From Lentzea californiensis (lineage in GTDB: Bacteria; Actinomycetota; Actinomycetes; Mycobacteriales; Pseudonocardiaceae): DNA of 64,000 nucleotides. The stretch is from contig NZ_JANBBE010000010.1 in assembly GCF_024648825.1 (NCBI RefSeq), positions 1-64,000 of the forward strand, in the 5' to 3' direction. The notes beneath the pieces were generated by a model that was not told the origin of the DNA, did no database searches, and was given only the letters and a program-made list of their open reading frames with translations. This document shows, one piece after another, positions 8,056-16,141 of the stretch (position 1 is its first letter; every line of letters begins with the position of its first letter). Made by a program: the position numbers and the translations under genes.

Positions 8056-9030
8056 TTGTCTCAGCCTGGGGGTAGAGCGGAAACCGAGGAAACAGCCGTT
8101 GCGGAATCACCTGTGGTGCGAGTGCCGGTGGAGTCGGTCAGCACCGGGGTGTCGCCTCGGCTCGGTGGAGAGGACCTGGAGCACGTGCGGGCGCTGGCGG
8201 CCCTCGAGGAGGGGCTGCCGCCGATCACGGTGCTGCGGTCGAGCATGGAGGTGATCGACGGGGCGCACCGGCTGATGGCCGCGCGCTTGAAAGGCGACCG
8301 GCACATCGCGGCGCGGTTCTTCGACGGCACGGCGGAGGAAGCTTTCGTGCTGGCGGTGCGGCTGAACATCACGCACGGACTGCCGCTGTCGCAACGGGAT
8401 CGGCTCATCGCGGCACGGCGCATCGTGGCGTCGCACCCCGGCTGGTCCGACCGGAAGGTGGCCGCGGCGAGCGGGTTGTCGGCGAAGACCGTGGCGTCGC
8501 TGCGTGTCAGAGCGGGCAAGGCCGTGGACACGAGGCTCGGGCTGGACGGCCGGGCACGGCCCACGGATCCGGTGCGGCGCAGGGAACGGGCAGCGGAGCT
8601 GATCGAGGAACGGCCGGCCGCGTCGTTGCGGCAGATCGCGGCTGAGGCGGGGATAGGGCTCGGCACCGCCAAGGACGTGCGGGATCGGCTGAAGCGCGGG
8701 CAGGACGTGGTGCCGCCCAAGCTGCGCGGCGTCCGCGAGGCCACATCGGCCCGGCGTGAGGAGCGGACCGAGGTGGCGGGGCAGGGGTTCCACGAGGTGT
8801 TCGAGGTGCTGCGCAAGGATCCGGCACTGCGGTTGAACGAGGTGGGGCGGACGGTGCTGCGCATGCTGGCCGCGCACCGGGTCGAACAGGACCAGCTGGC
8901 CAGGCTCGCTGCCGGGATCCCCGTGCACGCCACGGGAAAGCTCGTCCGCGCCGCGCGGTTGTGCGCACAGATGTGGACGAGGCTCGGTGACGAGCTGGAG
9001 AACCGCGACAGCCGGGACGAGGCGTCCTGA
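8056..9030 (+). CDS. StrR/NovG-type cluster-specific activator (ParB-like domain)
   Basis: A 324-residue DNA-binding protein. The N-terminal ParB/Spo0J-like domain (about residues 20-110) contains VRALAALEEGLPPITVLR and VIDGAHRLMAARLKG. A helix-turn-helix lies near ASHPGWSDRKVAAASGLS, and a second near SLRQIAAEAGIGLGTAKD. This is the layout of StrR, NovG and the glycopeptide regulators, which activate antibiotic operons by binding GTTCGActG-N11-CagTcGAAC. TTG 8056 has GGGGGAA 5 nt upstream. A close match to the StrR site lies just after the gene (9043-9071). It is the likely activator of cluster 1. Confidence 0.85.
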   Translation: MSQPGGRAETEETAVAESPVVRVPVESVSTGVSPRLGGEDLEHVRALAALEEGLPPITVLRSSMEVIDGAHRLMAARLKGDRHIAARFFDGTAEEAFVLAVRLNITHGLPLSQRDRLIAARRIVASHPGWSDRKVAAASGLSAKTVASLRVRAGKAVDTRLGLDGRARPTDPVRRRERAAELIEERPAASLRQIAAEAGIGLGTAKDVRDRLKRGQDVVPPKLRGVREATSARREERTEVAGQGFHEVFEVLRKDPALRLNEVGRTVLRMLAAHRVEQDQLARLAAGIPVHATGKLVRAARLCAQMWTRLGDELENRDSRDEAS

Positions 9031-9042
9031 TGGTCAGCGTCC

Positions 9043-9071
9043 GTTCAACTACTGACGTTCCACAGTTGAAC
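9043..9071. promoter_or_regulatory. StrR-type binding site or bidirectional terminator
   Basis: GTTCAACTA-N11-CAGTTGAAC. The half-sites and the exact 11-nt spacing fit the published StrR/Bbr consensus GTTCGActG-N11-CagTcGAAC. The seven outer bases on each side are perfectly complementary, so it could also fold into a hairpin. It lies between two convergent genes (strR-like and type III PKS), where a terminator would also be expected. Both roles are inferences. Confidence 0.5.
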
Positions 9072-9076
9072 CTGTG

Positions 9077-10108
9077 TCAACGCCACGTTCCACGCGCACA
9101 GGCGACCGCGAATCCCGGGCCGAACGCGACGATCAGGCCTTCCGCCCCCGTGGCCGGCGGCGCCTCGTGGGTGCGGCGGAGCACGTCGAGCACCGCGTTG
9201 CCGCCGAGGTTTCCGTTCTCCCGCAACGAGTCGAACGAGTGCCGGGCGTCCTCCTGACGCAGTCCGAGCGCGGCGGCGGCCTGGGCGATGATATGCGGGC
9301 CACCGGGGTGGATCACGCCGAACGACGGGCGCCGATCGCCAAGCCACCCCAGCACGCCGGGCAGTGCGTCACCGGCCGCCGCGACGGCCTTCTTGGTGGA
9401 TTTGAAGTGCAGCCCGGCGGCGTCGAACTCGCCCCAGTAGCGGTCGGACGAGTCCGGCAGCAGGAACTCCAGCGTCTCCTCGATCGTGAACCCGTTCTCC
9501 CGCTGCTCACCGGTGACGACGCAGGCGCCCGCCGAGTCGCCGAAGAGAGCCTTGTAGATCATGCTCTCGATCGTGTCCTCATCGCGGTGGTACACAGTCG
9601 ACAGTGCCTCGGACACGACCACGAGAATCCTGCCGCCGGGCCGGGAGCGCACCAGGTCGGTGGCGCGGACCAGTGCCTGCCCGCCACCCGCGCAGCCGAG
9701 CACGGTGATCGGAACGCGCGCGACGTCCGGCCGCAGCCCCAGCTCCTCGACCAGCCGGACGTCGAGGTTCGGGGCGGCGAACGACGTGGTGTGGCTCGTG
9801 ACCAGGCCGTCGACCTGGTCCGCCCGCAGCCCGGTGGTCTCCAGCGCGCGCCGGGCGGCGTCGACCGCCATCTCGACCGCGTCGGCGAACGCGAACCGGT
9901 TGCGCTTCTCGATCCCGGTGGTGCCGACGACGTCGGCGAACGGCCTGCTGAAGTAGCGCTCGGACACCCCGCACCCGGTGATCACGCGCGTGATCGCGTT
10001 CAGTCGCGGGTGGTTCGAATGCCTTTCCCGGACATCGGCCAGGATTTCCTCGGTCGTCACTTTGTTAGCGGGCAGCACGACGACGGGTTTGCTGATGTGC
10101 GCGGTCAA
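9077..10108 (-). CDS. Type III polyketide synthase
   Basis: A 343-residue chalcone-synthase-fold enzyme. The triad is visible: Cys139 in VLGCAGGGQ, His267 in GVIHPGGP and Asn300 in ENGNLGGN. The C-terminal GFGPG-like loop appears as AFGPGFAVA. Such enzymes extend acyl-CoA starters with malonyl-CoA to make pyrones or resorcinols. The start is TTG 10108 with GGGGGAG 6 nt upstream. It is divergent from the arylsulfate sulfotransferase gene. In caprazamycin clusters the type III PKS makes the triketide pyrones that carry sulfate between two sulfotransferases. The same trio here suggests that role. Confidence 0.9.
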   Translation of the reverse strand: MTAHISKPVVVLPANKVTTEEILADVRERHSNHPRLNAITRVITGCGVSERYFSRPFADVVGTTGIEKRNRFAFADAVEMAVDAARRALETTGLRADQVDGLVTSHTTSFAAPNLDVRLVEELGLRPDVARVPITVLGCAGGGQALVRATDLVRSRPGGRILVVVSEALSTVYHRDEDTIESMIYKALFGDSAGACVVTGEQRENGFTIEETLEFLLPDSSDRYWGEFDAAGLHFKSTKKAVAAAGDALPGVLGWLGDRRPSFGVIHPGGPHIIAQAAAALGLRQEDARHSFDSLRENGNLGGNAVLDVLRRTHEAPPATGAEGLIVAFGPGFAVACARGTWR

Positions 10109-10160
10109 TTTCTTCTCCCCCTGAAGGATTGACGAAGATTTCAGCCTAGCCGTTCGAGAT

Positions 10161-10187
10161 GCGTTCGATAAGCGCTGTTGCGAACGC
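10161..10187. promoter_or_regulatory. Inverted repeat in the divergent type III PKS / sulfotransferase promoter
   Basis: GCGTTCG (10161-10167) and CGAACGC (10181-10187) form a perfect 7-bp dyad with a 13-nt spacer. A further GTTCGA lies at 10152. The GTTCG/CGAAC arms resemble StrR half-sites, but the spacing differs from the consensus. It sits midway between the two divergent genes, so it could serve the StrR-type activator. Confidence 0.4.
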
Positions 10188-10237
10188 GAAAGTGTTCCGA
10201 CAGGCTGCCGGAAGTCATCTCACACGGGGGAGTCGAG

Positions 10238-11707
10238 TTGATCTTGCGCAGGAGAGTCGTGGCCGCGGTCACGCTGCTGATCGCACTGGCAGGAAGCACA
10301 TTCGCGCCTGTTGCGGTGGCTCAGAGCGAACCTGATCAGCTGCTGCACTTCGTCACCAGACCGGATCTGAGAACGCCGCGGATAAATGTCCGCACAAGCG
10401 CGGACGGTATCGCGCCGGGATATGTTTTCCTGGGTCCGAAGTCGGACACCTTCGTGCTGCCGCCGGCCTCGGTCCTCGGCGGCCCGGAAATCGTCGACAA
10501 CACCGGTCAGCCGGTGTGGTTCCTGCCTCGCGGTGACGGAAACCTGATTCGCACCGCCGCCTTCGAGGCACAGCGGTACCGAGGCCGGCCCGTGCTGACG
10601 TGGTGGGAGGGCCTGCCCGTGCCGATCCACGAGATCGGTGCGCCGGTGTTCGGCAACTGGGTGGTCATGGACGAGTCGTACCGCCTGATCGACAGGATCA
10701 AGCCGGGCAACGGCATGGAATTCGCCGACATGCACGACATGCGGATCACGCCGTGGGGAACCGCCCTGGTCCTGGTCTACCGGATGGTGCCGCACAAGGA
10801 CGGCGACACCATCCGGGTGGTGCACGACAACGTCATCCAGGAAGTGCGCATCGGCACCCGCGAGGTGCTGTTCGAGTGGTCGGCGCTTGACCACATCGGG
10901 CTCGACGAGTCCAATCTGCCGAGGCCGGGCAACCCGCTCACGCCCTACGGTGCGGTGCACCTCAACTCGCTCTCGCTCGACACCGACGGCAACATCATCA
11001 CGAGCGGCAGGCACACGGGCGCGGTCTACAAGATCGACCGGAGCAGCGGCGAGATCATCTGGCGGCTGGGCGGCAAGCGCAGCGACTTCACCTTCGGGCC
11101 CGGTGCCGCGTTCGCCTGGCAGCACGACGCGGCACGGGAACGGGACGGCACGCTGTCGGTGTTCGACAACGCCTCCACCGGCAACGGCCCCCAGATCTCC
11201 CGCGGGCTCGTGCTGAACCTCGACGAGACGCGCCGGACGGCGACGCTCGCGCGGTCGTACCCGAGCCCGGACGCGCTGATGTCCGGCACCCAGGGCGGCG
11301 TGCAGGAGCTCGGCAACGGAAACGTCTTCGTCGGCTGGGGATCACACGGCACCTTCACCGAGTTCTCGCGCGGCGGCGAGGTCGTGTTCAACGCCTCCTT
11401 CGCCAAGCCGCACCTGAACTCCTACCGGGCCTTCCGGTTGCCGTGGGTGGGCAGGCCCGCCGATCTCCCGATCGCGGCCGGGCGCGGCGGCACCGCGTAC
11501 GCGAGCTGGAACGGCGCCACGGAGGTCGCCTCCTGGCGGGTGCTCGCCGGCGGCAGCGAGCAGTCGCTGTCGCCGGTCGCCACGGCGCCGAGACAGGGCT
11601 TCGAGACATCGGTCCCGCTGCCGGAGCCCGCGGCCTACGTGGCCGTGCAGGCGTTGGACCGCAACGGTTCGGTGCTGGGCACGTCCCGGCCCGCGAAGGT
11701 GGGGTGA
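10238..11707 (+). CDS. Secreted arylsulfate sulfotransferase (ASST-type)
   Basis: A 489-residue protein with a clear Sec signal peptide (MILRRR, hydrophobic core, cleavage after VAVA) followed by a beta-propeller-like arylsulfotransferase domain. Segments such as HLNSLSLDTDGNIITSGRH, AVYKIDRSSGEIIWRLGG and AWQHDA are typical of the family. These enzymes move sulfate between phenols without PAPS. TTG 10238 is chosen for ACGGGGGAG just upstream and for the signal peptide. It overlaps the PAPS-type sulfotransferase gene by 4 bp. In the caprazamycin pathway the ASST Cpz4 takes sulfate from a sulfated pyrone. An extracytoplasmic version is implied here. Confidence 0.85.
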   Translation: MILRRRVVAAVTLLIALAGSTFAPVAVAQSEPDQLLHFVTRPDLRTPRINVRTSADGIAPGYVFLGPKSDTFVLPPASVLGGPEIVDNTGQPVWFLPRGDGNLIRTAAFEAQRYRGRPVLTWWEGLPVPIHEIGAPVFGNWVVMDESYRLIDRIKPGNGMEFADMHDMRITPWGTALVLVYRMVPHKDGDTIRVVHDNVIQEVRIGTREVLFEWSALDHIGLDESNLPRPGNPLTPYGAVHLNSLSLDTDGNIITSGRHTGAVYKIDRSSGEIIWRLGGKRSDFTFGPGAAFAWQHDAARERDGTLSVFDNASTGNGPQISRGLVLNLDETRRTATLARSYPSPDALMSGTQGGVQELGNGNVFVGWGSHGTFTEFSRGGEVVFNASFAKPHLNSYRAFRLPWVGRPADLPIAAGRGGTAYASWNGATEVASWRVLAGGSEQSLSPVATAPRQGFETSVPLPEPAAYVAVQALDRNGSVLGTSRPAKVG

Positions 11708-12339
11708 GGACAGTGCTGGTCATCGGTGCCGGTTTCGGCAGGACGGGCACGCTGTCGGTCAAGGCCGCGCTGGAACGGCTCGGGTCCGGGCCCTGCTACC
11801 ACATGCTCACGGCGTTCGAGAAGCCCGAGCACCTGCGCTTCTGGAACGCGGCCCAGCGCGGTGAACCGGTGGAGTGGTCCTCGGTCTTCGACGGCTACCA
11901 GTCCACTGTGGACTGGCCTGGCTGCGCGCACTGGCAGGATCTGCTCTCGCGGTACCCGGACGCCAAGGTGGTGCTGACGGTGCGGGACCCGGAGCCCTGG
12001 TACGAGAGCTTCCGCGAGACCCTCGCGCCGCTGTGGTCGGCGGACGGTGGTTCCGAGGACCCCGGCTACCGCGCGTACCTGGAGCTCGTGCACCGCATCT
12101 CGTCGCACACGTTCGGCGGGCGGCTCGACGACAAGGCCCACGTCATCTCGGTGTTCCAGCGGCACAACGACTCGGTGGCCGCGGCCGTGCCCGCGGACAG
12201 GTTGCTGGTCCACGAGGTGAAGCAGGGCTGGGCGCCGTTGTGCGAGTTCCTCGGCGTGCCCGTGCCGGAGGAGGAGTTCCCGCATCTCAACGACAGGGTG
12301 AGTTTCCGTGAGATGGTCCGTCGCCGCCTCGCCACCTGA
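11704..12339 (+). CDS. PAPS-dependent sulfotransferase family protein
   Basis: A 211-residue cytosolic protein of the short sulfotransferase family. The P-loop GAGFGRTGTLSVKAAL near the N-terminus binds the 5'-phosphosulfate. VVLTVRDPEPWYESF carries the Arg-Asp segment that usually contacts the 3'-phosphate. GTG 11704 overlaps the ASST stop (GTGA) and the 3' end overlaps the GT39 gene by 32 bp. With type III PKS, ASST, cysC and cysQ around it, the natural role is to load sulfate from PAPS onto a phenolic carrier made by the type III PKS (the Cpz8 role). That assignment is inferred. Confidence 0.8.
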   Translation: MRTVLVIGAGFGRTGTLSVKAALERLGSGPCYHMLTAFEKPEHLRFWNAAQRGEPVEWSSVFDGYQSTVDWPGCAHWQDLLSRYPDAKVVLTVRDPEPWYESFRETLAPLWSADGGSEDPGYRAYLELVHRISSHTFGGRLDDKAHVISVFQRHNDSVAAAVPADRLLVHEVKQGWAPLCEFLGVPVPEEEFPHLNDRVSFREMVRRRLAT

Positions 12340-13771
12340 GTCACCGGAGCGCGCGGTCTTCGCACGCCGGCCGGTGCTCGGGCTCGCCGCGGCGTTCGGC
12401 CTGCTGCTGCTGGTGACCAGCGGCGGGTACGGGTTCGCCGGTGACGAGCTGTACTTCATCGTCGCCGGTGCCCACCCGGCCTGGGGCTATGCCGATCAGC
12501 CGCCGCTGGTGCCGGTGCTCGCGCGGGCGTTGAGCCTCGTGAGCGACTCGCCGGTGGTGCTGCGATTGCCGGTCACGGTGTTGATGCCGGTGGCGCTGGT
12601 GGTCACGGGACTGATCGCGTGGGAGCTCGGTGGTGGCCGGCGGGCGCAGTTGCTGGCCGCGTGGACGTTCGTACTGGCGCCGCACGTGCTGGGCGACAGC
12701 CACAACCTCACAAAGGCACCGATCGGGCTGGGGTTGTGCACCGTGGTGGTGTGGCTGCTGATCCGGTGGCTGCGGGTGCGGGACGACCGGCACTGGCCGG
12801 CCATCGGTGCGGTGACCGCGCTGGCGTTGCAGACCAACCACGTGTTCGCTGTCTTCTGGGTGGTCGCGGGTCTGGTCGCGTTGGGGTCGCGCGGTGCTGC
12901 GCTGCTGAGGTCCCGGTGGTTCTGGGCGGGTGCCGCGATTCCGGTCGTGGCCACGATTCCCGGTCTGCTCTGGCAGGCGCGCAACGGCTGGCCCCAGGCG
13001 GCGATGGTCGGCGAGATCAGTGCCGCGACCTCCTCGGTCAGCGGCGGTCCGCGGTTCGTGCCGATGGTGCTCCTGACAGCGGGGCTGCTCGGCGGGGCGT
13101 TGCTCTGCTCGGGCCTCTGGTGGCTGCTGAGGTTCCCGCAGCACCGGGTTCTCGGCGTGACGTTGCTGGTCGTCGCGGTGCTCGTGTGGGTCGCGGGTGG
13201 AAGGCGGGACTACTTCGCCGACGTCGCGTTCCCGTTGTGCTGGGCGGCCGGCGCGGTCGCGGTGGAACAGGGGCTGACCGCCCGGTGGTGGCGCTGGGTG
13301 CCGACCTGGCCGGTGATGGCGGTGTCGGCGGTCGTGCTGATGCGCGGTTTCGTGCCGCTGCCTGTCGAGTGGCTGGGTGGCTACGATCGTGCGTTCGTCG
13401 TCGTGCACGACGAGGACTGGCGCGGCCTGGCCGAGACGGTTTCCGTGGCACACCAACGGGTACCGCCCGGCACGGTCATCATCGCGGGTGACTACTGGCA
13501 CGCTGCCGCCCTCGACCGGTACGGGCTGCCGTCGGTGTACGGCGACATGCGCGGCTACTGGTGGTTCGGCACACCACCCGACAGCCGGAACGTGCTGTAC
13601 GTCGGTGCGCTGCCCCGCGTGCTCGAAGCCCACTGCGGCACGACCGAAGAGCTCGCGTCCCATCTCGACACACCTGTCCACCTGTGTTCGAACCTCGACA
13701 AGTCGTTACCCGATCTGTGGCCACAGCTCAAGCACGTGGACCGCAGGCAGGAGTGGAAGGAGCGAGAGTGA
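12308..13771 (+). CDS. GT39-type membrane glycosyltransferase (copy 1)
   Basis: A 487-residue polytopic membrane protein of the ArnT/PMT-like family, which transfers sugars from polyprenyl phosphate on the outer face of the membrane. The first external loop has the acidic GDELYFIVAGAHPAWGYADQ. About ten hydrophobic segments follow and a soluble C-terminal part carries GTVIIAGDYWHAAALDRYG. A close paralogue lies at 38589. Shared stretches include GYADQPPLV and WQARNGWPQ. The start is GTG 12308 after GACAGGG. The gene overlaps cysC by 4 bp. The sugar donor is likely made by the GT2 enzyme at 36910. Confidence 0.85.
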   Translation: MRWSVAASPPESPERAVFARRPVLGLAAAFGLLLLVTSGGYGFAGDELYFIVAGAHPAWGYADQPPLVPVLARALSLVSDSPVVLRLPVTVLMPVALVVTGLIAWELGGGRRAQLLAAWTFVLAPHVLGDSHNLTKAPIGLGLCTVVVWLLIRWLRVRDDRHWPAIGAVTALALQTNHVFAVFWVVAGLVALGSRGAALLRSRWFWAGAAIPVVATIPGLLWQARNGWPQAAMVGEISAATSSVSGGPRFVPMVLLTAGLLGGALLCSGLWWLLRFPQHRVLGVTLLVVAVLVWVAGGRRDYFADVAFPLCWAAGAVAVEQGLTARWWRWVPTWPVMAVSAVVLMRGFVPLPVEWLGGYDRAFVVVHDEDWRGLAETVSVAHQRVPPGTVIIAGDYWHAAALDRYGLPSVYGDMRGYWWFGTPPDSRNVLYVGALPRVLEAHCGTTEELASHLDTPVHLCSNLDKSLPDLWPQLKHVDRRQEWKERE

Positions 13772-14307
13772 GAGGAACGACGGTCTGGATCACCGGGCTT
13801 CCCGCGTCCGGGAAGTCCACGGTCGCAGGCGCTCTGGCCGAAGACCTGGCCGCGCACGACCGGCACGCCGTCCTGCTGGACGGGGACGAGCTGCGCCGGG
13901 GACTGAACGCCGACCTCGGGTTCGGGAAGGCCGACCGGGCGGAGAACGTGCGCAGGGTCGGTGAGGTCGCGAAGCTCTTCGCTCTGGCCGGAGTGGTCGC
14001 GATCGTCGCGGCCATCAGCCCCTACCGCGCCGGACGGGAAGGTGCGCGGTCGGCGCACGCGGCGGCGGGCGCAGGATTCCTGGAGGTCTTCATGGACACG
14101 CCCGCCCGGCTCTGCGAGACGCGAGACCCGAAGGGGCTGTACGCACGGGCTCGCGCGGGCGAACTGCCCGGCTTCACCGGCGTCGACGATCCCTATGAAC
14201 GTCCGGAGAACCCGGATCTCGTGCTGACACCGGCGATGGGCGGCAGCGCGGAGCTGGCGCGCCTGATCTCGGCATTGCTCGACCGCGCGGAGGCGGCCTG
14301 TGCCTGA
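13768..14307 (+). CDS. cysC: Adenylylsulfate (APS) kinase
   Basis: A 179-residue kinase that makes PAPS from APS and ATP. The P-loop GLPASGKST is at residues 10-18. LLDGDELRRGLNADLGF and the AAISPYRAGREGAR segment are the APS-binding signatures. DPKGLYARARAGELPGFTGVDDPYE is typical of the C-terminal lid region. GTG 13768 overlaps the GT39 stop. No ATP sulfurylase (cysDN) is present, so APS comes from core metabolism. Placed beside sulfotransferases and cysQ, it supplies a dedicated PAPS pool for sulfation of the cluster product. Confidence 0.92.
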   Translation: MRGTTVWITGLPASGKSTVAGALAEDLAAHDRHAVLLDGDELRRGLNADLGFGKADRAENVRRVGEVAKLFALAGVVAIVAAISPYRAGREGARSAHAAAGAGFLEVFMDTPARLCETRDPKGLYARARAGELPGFTGVDDPYERPENPDLVLTPAMGGSAELARLISALLDRAEAACA

Positions 14308-15253
14308 CATCGAGGTCGCCGTCAACATCAACCCGCGCTCGATCGACGAGGCGATCCGCTGGGGCCGCCTGTTCGAGGGCCACGGCGTGGCCAGGCTCGG
14401 CGTGTGGGACTCGCCGGTCGGGGTGCCCGAGTGCTGGACGACCCTCGGCGCGCTGTCCCAGTGCGTGACCCGCGTGCCGCTCGGGGTGAGCGTCACCAAT
14501 CCGAGGACCAGGCATCCAGCCGTGACCGCGAGCGCGCTGGCCGGACTGTCCGGGGAGACGGCCGCCGGGGTGTTCCTCGGGATCGGCACCGGCGACAGCG
14601 GTGTCTACAACCTCGGCGGGCGAGCCGCGACACTGCGCGACCTGCGTGCGTACGTCCAAGCCGTGCGGGAGTTCCTGGCCCGGCGCGCGACGGCCGCCAA
14701 AGTCCTCGTGGCGGCGCACGGGATGCGGTCGCTGGAGGTCGCGGCCGAGATCGGCGACGGCGTGATCGTCGGGCTGGGGCACAGCGAGGAGGTGGTCGCG
14801 GCGGTCACCGCGGTGACCGGCCACGACGTCGAGGTGTGGTGGAACACCGGCACGATCACCATCGACCTCGACGGTGACAGGGCCGAGGCGACCGGCGGCT
14901 GGGTGCTCGCGTCGCTCGCGCACCACTTCACCCGGTTCGGCCTCGAGTCGAAGCTCGTGCCCGCCGGGCTGCGGTCCGGCGTCGAGCAGCTGGGCGCGCT
15001 GTACGACCTGTCCCGGCACGGCGTCCAGACCGAGGAGGACAAGCGGCGTTACGTCGAGGCCGCGAAGATGCTCGGCGTGTGGGACCACCTCGCGGACCGG
15101 TTCCTGATCGCGGGCACCGAGAGCGAGGTGGTCAAGCGGCTCGACGAGCTGAGCGCGCGGGGCGTGCGGCGGCTGGAGATGGGCACTGCGAACGGCCAGG
15201 ACGCGGCAGCGGCGGCGCTGAGCCTGATCTCGAGGAGGGCGCGTGAGCGCTGA
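14300..15253 (+). CDS. LLM-class flavin/F420-dependent oxidoreductase
   Basis: A 317-residue luciferase-like TIM-barrel oxidoreductase. GLGVW-like RLGVWDSPVG, LGVSVTNPRTRHPAVTA and GVFLGIGTGDSG mark the family; AAEIGDGVIVGLGHSEE follows. F420 rather than FMN use is common for this branch but not provable here. GTG 14300 (GGAGG upstream) overlaps cysC by 8 bp and its 3' end overlaps cysQ by 11 bp. Lying inside the sulfur block, it may oxidise or reduce the pyrone or sugar part of the product. Confidence 0.8.
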   Translation: MPDIEVAVNINPRSIDEAIRWGRLFEGHGVARLGVWDSPVGVPECWTTLGALSQCVTRVPLGVSVTNPRTRHPAVTASALAGLSGETAAGVFLGIGTGDSGVYNLGGRAATLRDLRAYVQAVREFLARRATAAKVLVAAHGMRSLEVAAEIGDGVIVGLGHSEEVVAAVTAVTGHDVEVWWNTGTITIDLDGDRAEATGGWVLASLAHHFTRFGLESKLVPAGLRSGVEQLGALYDLSRHGVQTEEDKRRYVEAAKMLGVWDHLADRFLIAGTESEVVKRLDELSARGVRRLEMGTANGQDAAAAALSLISRRARER

Positions 15254-15995
15254 CGACCACGCCTTCGCGGCCCGGCTCGCCGGGGAGTGCGGCCGGCTGC
15301 TCCGAGTTCTGCGCCGGGACACGGGCTTCGCCGATCCCGAGCGGTTGCGGCGGCTCGGTGACCGGCGCTCGCACGAGGCGTTGATGGAAGGGTTCCGCAC
15401 GCATCGGCCCGAGGATGCCGTGCTCTCGGAGGAAGGTGCCGACGACCCGAAGCGCCTTGTCAGCCAACGGGTCTGGATCGTCGACCCGCTCGACGGCACC
15501 CGCGAGTTCGCCGAGGAGGGCCGTACCGACTGGGCCGTCCACGTGGCGTTGTGGGAACGCGGCGAGCTCACCGCGGGCGCGGTGGCCATCCCGGCACGGG
15601 ACGTCGTGGTCACCACCGCACAGCCGCCGGCGCCTCCCTCGGGTGCGGAACGGCTGCGCATCGCGGTCAGTCGCACGAGACCGCCGGCGCTCGTGCACAC
15701 GTTGACGCGGCTGCTGGACGCCGAGCTGGTGCCGCTGGGGTCGGCCGGTGTCAAGACGTCAGCCGTGGTGCTGGGCGAGGTCGACGCCTACGTGCACGCG
15801 GGCGGCCAGTACGAATGGGACTCCGCGGCGCCGGTGGCGGTCGCGTTGGCGGCAGGGTGCCACGCGTCCAGGCTGGACGGCTCACCGCTGCGCTACAACC
15901 GCGAGGATCCGTGGCTCCCAGACCTGGTCGTCTGCGGTGCCCGCCACCGCGACCGGCTGCTGTCCGCGATCAGATCGGTCATCGGCGAGAGCTGA
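15243..15995 (+). CDS. cysQ: 3'(2'),5'-bisphosphate nucleotidase (PAP phosphatase)
   Basis: A 250-residue member of the inositol monophosphatase superfamily. Metal ligands appear in SEEGADD, DPLDGT and YEWDSAAP, in family order. It hydrolyses 3'-phosphoadenosine 5'-phosphate, the inhibitory by-product of PAPS-dependent sulfation, to AMP. GTG 15243 follows GAGGAGG and overlaps the LLM gene. Its position next to cysC and two sulfotransferases completes a local PAPS supply and recycling set. The alternative of inositol phosphatase is less likely in this context. Confidence 0.88.
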   Translation: MSADDHAFAARLAGECGRLLRVLRRDTGFADPERLRRLGDRRSHEALMEGFRTHRPEDAVLSEEGADDPKRLVSQRVWIVDPLDGTREFAEEGRTDWAVHVALWERGELTAGAVAIPARDVVVTTAQPPAPPSGAERLRIAVSRTRPPALVHTLTRLLDAELVPLGSAGVKTSAVVLGEVDAYVHAGGQYEWDSAAPVAVALAAGCHASRLDGSPLRYNREDPWLPDLVVCGARHRDRLLSAIRSVIGES

Positions 15996-16141
15996 AGGCC
16001 GAACGGCGGTTGTTCCTGATTTCCTGGAACCGAGTCGTGGTACGCCGGTTGTCAATGATTCCGGCGCGTGCGGTCAATGACCGGGTGAATCGGGGGTGGC
16101 AGACTCAGCGGGAGTTGCACCACTCAGGGGGGAACTTGTCG

